Shown: one piece after another, positions 61,765-64,000 of the stretch | How positions within the stretch are numbered: position 1 is the first letter of the stretch | How the letters are laid out: each line of letters opens with the position of its first letter | Source of the DNA: Bog-532 sp963833835 | GTDB taxonomy: Bacteria > Actinomycetota > Actinomycetes > Streptosporangiales > Streptosporangiaceae | Direction of reading: 5' to 3' | DNA: 64,000 bases | NCBI GenBank assembly: GCA_963833835.1 | Contig: CAWHZI010000016.1 | Location: 930,001 to 994,000 of the forward strand | Position numbers and translations under genes: made by a program | The notes under the pieces: generated by a model | The model's input: the letters and a program-made list of their open reading frames with translations, nothing else | Told to the model about the DNA's origin: nothing | The model's database searches: none

Positions 61765-62313
61765 TCAAAAAGGCTGCCGTCCCCGGGCTGAGCCCGGGGA
61801 CGGCAGTGCGGCGAGCCACTCCCTGGCCGCCCGCGGACTACGGAGCCGCACCACCTCCAGCGGCCCGAACTGCTCACACCGCGCCGCGATCTCCGCCCGC
61901 CGGGCCTCGTACTGGGTCCACGCCCACCACGCCGGATGATCCCGCGTGAACCAGAACCTGACCGTCTCCACGTTCCCCCCGAACACGCGCTGCCGCCGCA
62001 GCGTCCGCACCGCCGAACGCCGCAGCACCCGGCTCATCACCACCCGCCGGGGATAGTCCAGCCAGACAATGCCATCGGCCCGGGTCCACATCAAGTCTCT
62101 GACCTGCGGATATCCCAGAGAATCGAAGACCCAGCCCGGTCCGGCGCTGATCGCGTCCACGTCTTGCAGCAGGAGCGGGTTCTCCTGCCAGCCCGGCCCG
62201 CGCAGGGCCAGTGCGTCCATCTCGTGGAAACCGATCCCCAGCGTCTCGGCCACGGATCGGGCCAGCGTGGTCTTGCCCGCGCCGGTGATCCCGGTGACCA
62301 GAATGCGCCGCAC
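61765..62313 (-). CDS. P-loop kinase of the topology-modulation/adenylate-kinase-like type
   Basis: 182 aa. Walker A GITGAGKTT (residues 8-16), GIGFHEMDALALRGPGW (substrate Asp region), WLDYPRRVVMSRVLRRS (Arg-rich lid), FGGNVETVRFWFTRDHPAWW and a C-terminal RSPRAAREWL helix. These small kinase-like proteins have unknown substrates. The last 13 codons lie within a perfect terminator hairpin, so the C-terminal residues SPGSARGRQP are dictated by the RNA structure. Confidence 0.85.
   Translation of the reverse strand: MRRILVTGITGAGKTTLARSVAETLGIGFHEMDALALRGPGWQENPLLLQDVDAISAGPGWVFDSLGYPQVRDLMWTRADGIVWLDYPRRVVMSRVLRRSAVRTLRRQRVFGGNVETVRFWFTRDHPAWWAWTQYEARRAEIAARCEQFGPLEVVRLRSPRAAREWLAALPSPGSARGRQPF
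61766..61806 (-). terminator. Intrinsic terminator overlapping the kinase 3' coding end
   Basis: 15-bp perfect GC-rich stem (CTGCCGTCCCCGGGC with its complement, 61774-61806), TGA/TCA loop, then CCTTTTTG on the minus strand. The kinase stop codon follows the U-run. Confidence 0.85.
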
Positions 62314-62324
62314 GCCCAGGCGCC

Positions 62325-62975
62325 TCAGGCCGTAGTCAACGACAGTTCACTACCGCCCGCGCCGGTGTCGCCCCGGCTGACCGGCGTCGTCCCCAGGCAC
62401 CCGTGCACCATTTCCTCCAGCCGGGTGGCCAGCTGCTCCCGGGGCAGCCCGCTCCGGAAGAACAACGTGGACTGGATGGCCCCGATAGCCGCGTGCACCG
62501 CCAGCCGCAGTTCCCCGTCGGTCAGGTCGCGCCGCAACGGCGCCAGCAGGTGGACCCAGTCCTCGATGTAGTGCCGCTGCCTGCGCCGGAGGCGGCGCCG
62601 GTCCTCCTCCGGCAGCGTGTGGATCTCCCGGTGGTAGACGGCCAGCACCTCCCGGTGCTCGATGGCCGTGGCGATGTGGTCGCGGACCAGTTCCGACAGC
62701 ACGAAGCCGTCGCTGCCCCCGGCCGCTATGACCTCGGCCCCGCCGTTGGCAATCCGGTCCATCACCTGGTCGAGCATGGCCACCAGGATCGACGCCTTGC
62801 TGTCGAAGTGCCGGTAGATGCCGGAACCGACGATGCCGGCCTCCGCGCCGATGTCAGCCATCGAGATCGCGTGGAAGCCGCGCCGGGCGCCGAGGGCGGC
62901 CGCGGCGGCGAGAATCCGCTGCTTGCGGCCGGGATCGCGGACCCGCACCCTGGCCGACTGTCCTGATGGTGCCAT
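62325..62975 (-). CDS. TetR-family transcriptional regulator
   Basis: 216 aa. HTH at about 17-63 (KQRILAAAAALGARRGFHAI, MADIGAEAGIVGSGIYRHFD) and a helical ligand domain with RQRHYIEDWVHLLAPLRRDL. It diverges from an acyl-CoA dehydrogenase gene, and TetR proteins of this type often repress fatty-acid or lipid catabolism. The palindrome at 63009-63028 is the probable operator. The kinase gene follows 11 bp downstream. Confidence 0.92.
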   Translation of the reverse strand: MAPSGQSARVRVRDPGRKQRILAAAAALGARRGFHAISMADIGAEAGIVGSGIYRHFDSKASILVAMLDQVMDRIANGGAEVIAAGGSDGFVLSELVRDHIATAIEHREVLAVYHREIHTLPEEDRRRLRRRQRHYIEDWVHLLAPLRRDLTDGELRLAVHAAIGAIQSTLFFRSGLPREQLATRLEEMVHGCLGTTPVSRGDTGAGGSELSLTTA

Positions 62976-63008
62976 CTAGCCAGTGTCGCAGCTTGCCGTT
63001 AGAGTCGC

Positions 63009-63028
63009 TAGTGAAGGGGCCTTCACTA
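63009..63028. promoter_or_regulatory. TetR operator palindrome
   Basis: TAGTGAAGG-GG-CCTTCACTA: perfect 9-bp arms, 34 bp from the TetR start and 60 bp from the acyl-CoA dehydrogenase start. Confidence 0.75.
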
Positions 63029-63040
63029 ATCGCCCCTTCG

Positions 63041-63087
63041 CCATGTGCAGGGATTCGCCATGTACAGGGAGCAGTCAGGGAGCAGTC
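63041..63087 (+). repeat. Duplicated leader and ribosome-binding segments
   Basis: CCATGTGCAGGGA (63041-63053) recurs as CCATGTACAGGGA (63058-63070). CAGGGAGCAGT (63065-63075) is repeated at once (63076-63086). The second AGGGAG is the ribosome site of the GTG at 63088. Confidence 0.75.
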
Positions 63088-64000
63088 GTGGACTTCGCGG
63101 AAACCGACGAACACCGGGCCCTGCGCGCGGCGGTTGCCGAGATCGCCCGGGACTTCGGCCCGGCCTACTACGCCGACCACGCCGCGCGCCGCGAGCCGTG
63201 CACGGAGCTGTGGCAGGCGCTGGGCCAGGCCGGGTTCCTCGGCGTGAACATCGGTGAGGAGTACGGCGGCGGTGGAGGCGGCCTGGTCGAGCTGGAGATC
63301 GTCTGCGAGGAGATCGCCGCTCAGGGCACGCCTTTGCTCCTGCTGCTGGTCTCGTCGGCCATCTCGGCCGAGGTGATCGCCGAGTTCGGCACCGACGAGC
63401 AGCGCAAGCGCTACCTGCCCGGGCTGGCCGACGGCAGCTCCAAGGTGGTGTTCGCCATCACCGAGCCGGACGCCGGATCGAACACCCACAAGCTGTCCAC
63501 CACCGCGGTCCGCGACGGCGACGACTGGCTGATCTCCGGCACCAAGTACTACATCTCCGGGGTCGACGAGGCCGACGCTCTCCTGGTCGTAGCCCGCACC
63601 AGGCCAGCCACTGATAACAGCAAGGAAGAGCTTTCCCTGTTCGTCGTGCCCACCGACGCTCCCGGCTTCGAAAAGAACCTGCTGCCGGTCGACATCATGC
63701 TCCCGGAGCGTCAGTACACCCTCCACTTCGACCAGGTCAGAGTCGGCCCGGATGCCCTCGTCGGCGCGGCCGGGGACGGGTTCCGCCAGGTGTTCCACGG
63801 GCTGAACCCGGAGCGGATCACCGGCGCCGCGCTCGGCGTCGGCATCGCCCGGCACGTGCTCACCACGGCCAGCCGGTACGCCACCGACCGGCAGATCTGG
63901 TCCGCGCCGATGGGTGCGCTGCAGGGGGTCTCGCACCCGCTGGCCAAGGCCAAGATCGAGACCGAGCTGGCCGCGCTGATGACCCGCCAGGCCGCGTGGC
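63088..64000 (+). CDS. Acyl-CoA dehydrogenase (3' end beyond window)
   Basis: At least 304 aa visible. Flavoprotein for alpha,beta-dehydrogenation of acyl-CoA: N-terminal helices (MDFAETDEHRALRAAVAEIA), GVNIGEEYGGGGGGLVELEI, the flavin-binding FAITEPDAGSNTHKLST, WLISGTKYYISGVDEAD and the start of the C-terminal bundle. The GTG is preceded by AGGGAGCAGTC. Control by the divergent TetR regulator is likely. The catalytic Glu region lies outside the window. Confidence 0.93.
   Translation, partial: MDFAETDEHRALRAAVAEIARDFGPAYYADHAARREPCTELWQALGQAGFLGVNIGEEYGGGGGGLVELEIVCEEIAAQGTPLLLLLVSSAISAEVIAEFGTDEQRKRYLPGLADGSSKVVFAITEPDAGSNTHKLSTTAVRDGDDWLISGTKYYISGVDEADALLVVARTRPATDNSKEELSLFVVPTDAPGFEKNLLPVDIMLPERQYTLHFDQVRVGPDALVGAAGDGFRQVFHGLNPERITGAALGVGIARHVLTTASRYATDRQIWSAPMGALQGVSHPLAKAKIETELAALMTRQAAW

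Overview
The window is GC-rich (about 70% by eye), with G/C-biased third codon positions, frequent GTG starts and many GTGA/ATGA start-stop overlaps. Together with CsoR, DUF5134, DUF1003, DUF1707, PadR and SpoIIE/PP2C families, this points to a filamentous-type actinomycete chromosome. I see no rRNA, tRNA, CRISPR array, insertion sequence or phage gene. Most of the window looks like ordinary chromosome with several small accessory islands.

Layout. 1-3.7 kb: a frameshifted DUF1707 gene and a PadR regulator face a secreted GH16 glucanase across a repeat-rich gap. 3.7-7.2 kb: 6-phosphogluconate dehydrogenase, an amino-acid permease and its divergent Lrp regulator. 7.5-17.2 kb: PP2C phosphatase, DUF4230 membrane protein, acyl-CoA ligase, thioredoxin, rhodanese-SufE, an MFS exporter, a PAS-GAF-SpoIIE phosphatase and a flavin reductase. 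17.4-22.1 kb: a metal-transport island with an atypical NRAMP transporter, two soluble MgtE-N/CBS proteins and DUF1003. 22.2-30.4 kb: a GH63-like glucosidase, GlgX and a large secreted repeat protein ending in an esterase domain. 30.4-35.1 kb: an htpG-leuS operon. 35.4-40.3 kb: a PEP-mutase/isocitrate-lyase family enzyme, a FUSC transporter and a divergent XRE-cupin regulator/methyltransferase pair.

40.2-47.7 kb is a copper island. Two P1B ATPases diverge from a 29-bp gap. One side has tiny membrane proteins before and after the ATPase; the other carries CsoR, a CopZ-like chaperone and two more membrane proteins behind a tandem operator. 47.8-51.3 kb holds a NiCoT nickel/cobalt permease with a Nur-box-like site and an IucA/IucC siderophore synthetase preceded by a 51-codon ORF that may be a relic ATP-grasp gene. 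51.3-56.8 kb is an aromatic-metabolism island: kynureninase and an FCD/GntR regulator diverge from a flavin reductase, a flavin-dependent monooxygenase and an extradiol dioxygenase, with a 13-bp inverted operator pair between them. 56.9-64.0 kb: OsmC, PAP2, glyoxalase-like and FtsX-like proteins, a secreted protein, a P-loop kinase, and a TetR regulator divergent from an acyl-CoA dehydrogenase cut off at the window end.

The most unexplained signal is a pair of intergenic hairpins (1377-1419 and 35263-35311). They share a 24-nt block at 22/24 identity that forms the same 13-nt terminal loop on differing stems. Other signals worth checking are the Nur box, recurrent iron-box-like half sites, paired palindromes between divergent genes, and an intrinsic terminator inside the 3' end of a reading frame.
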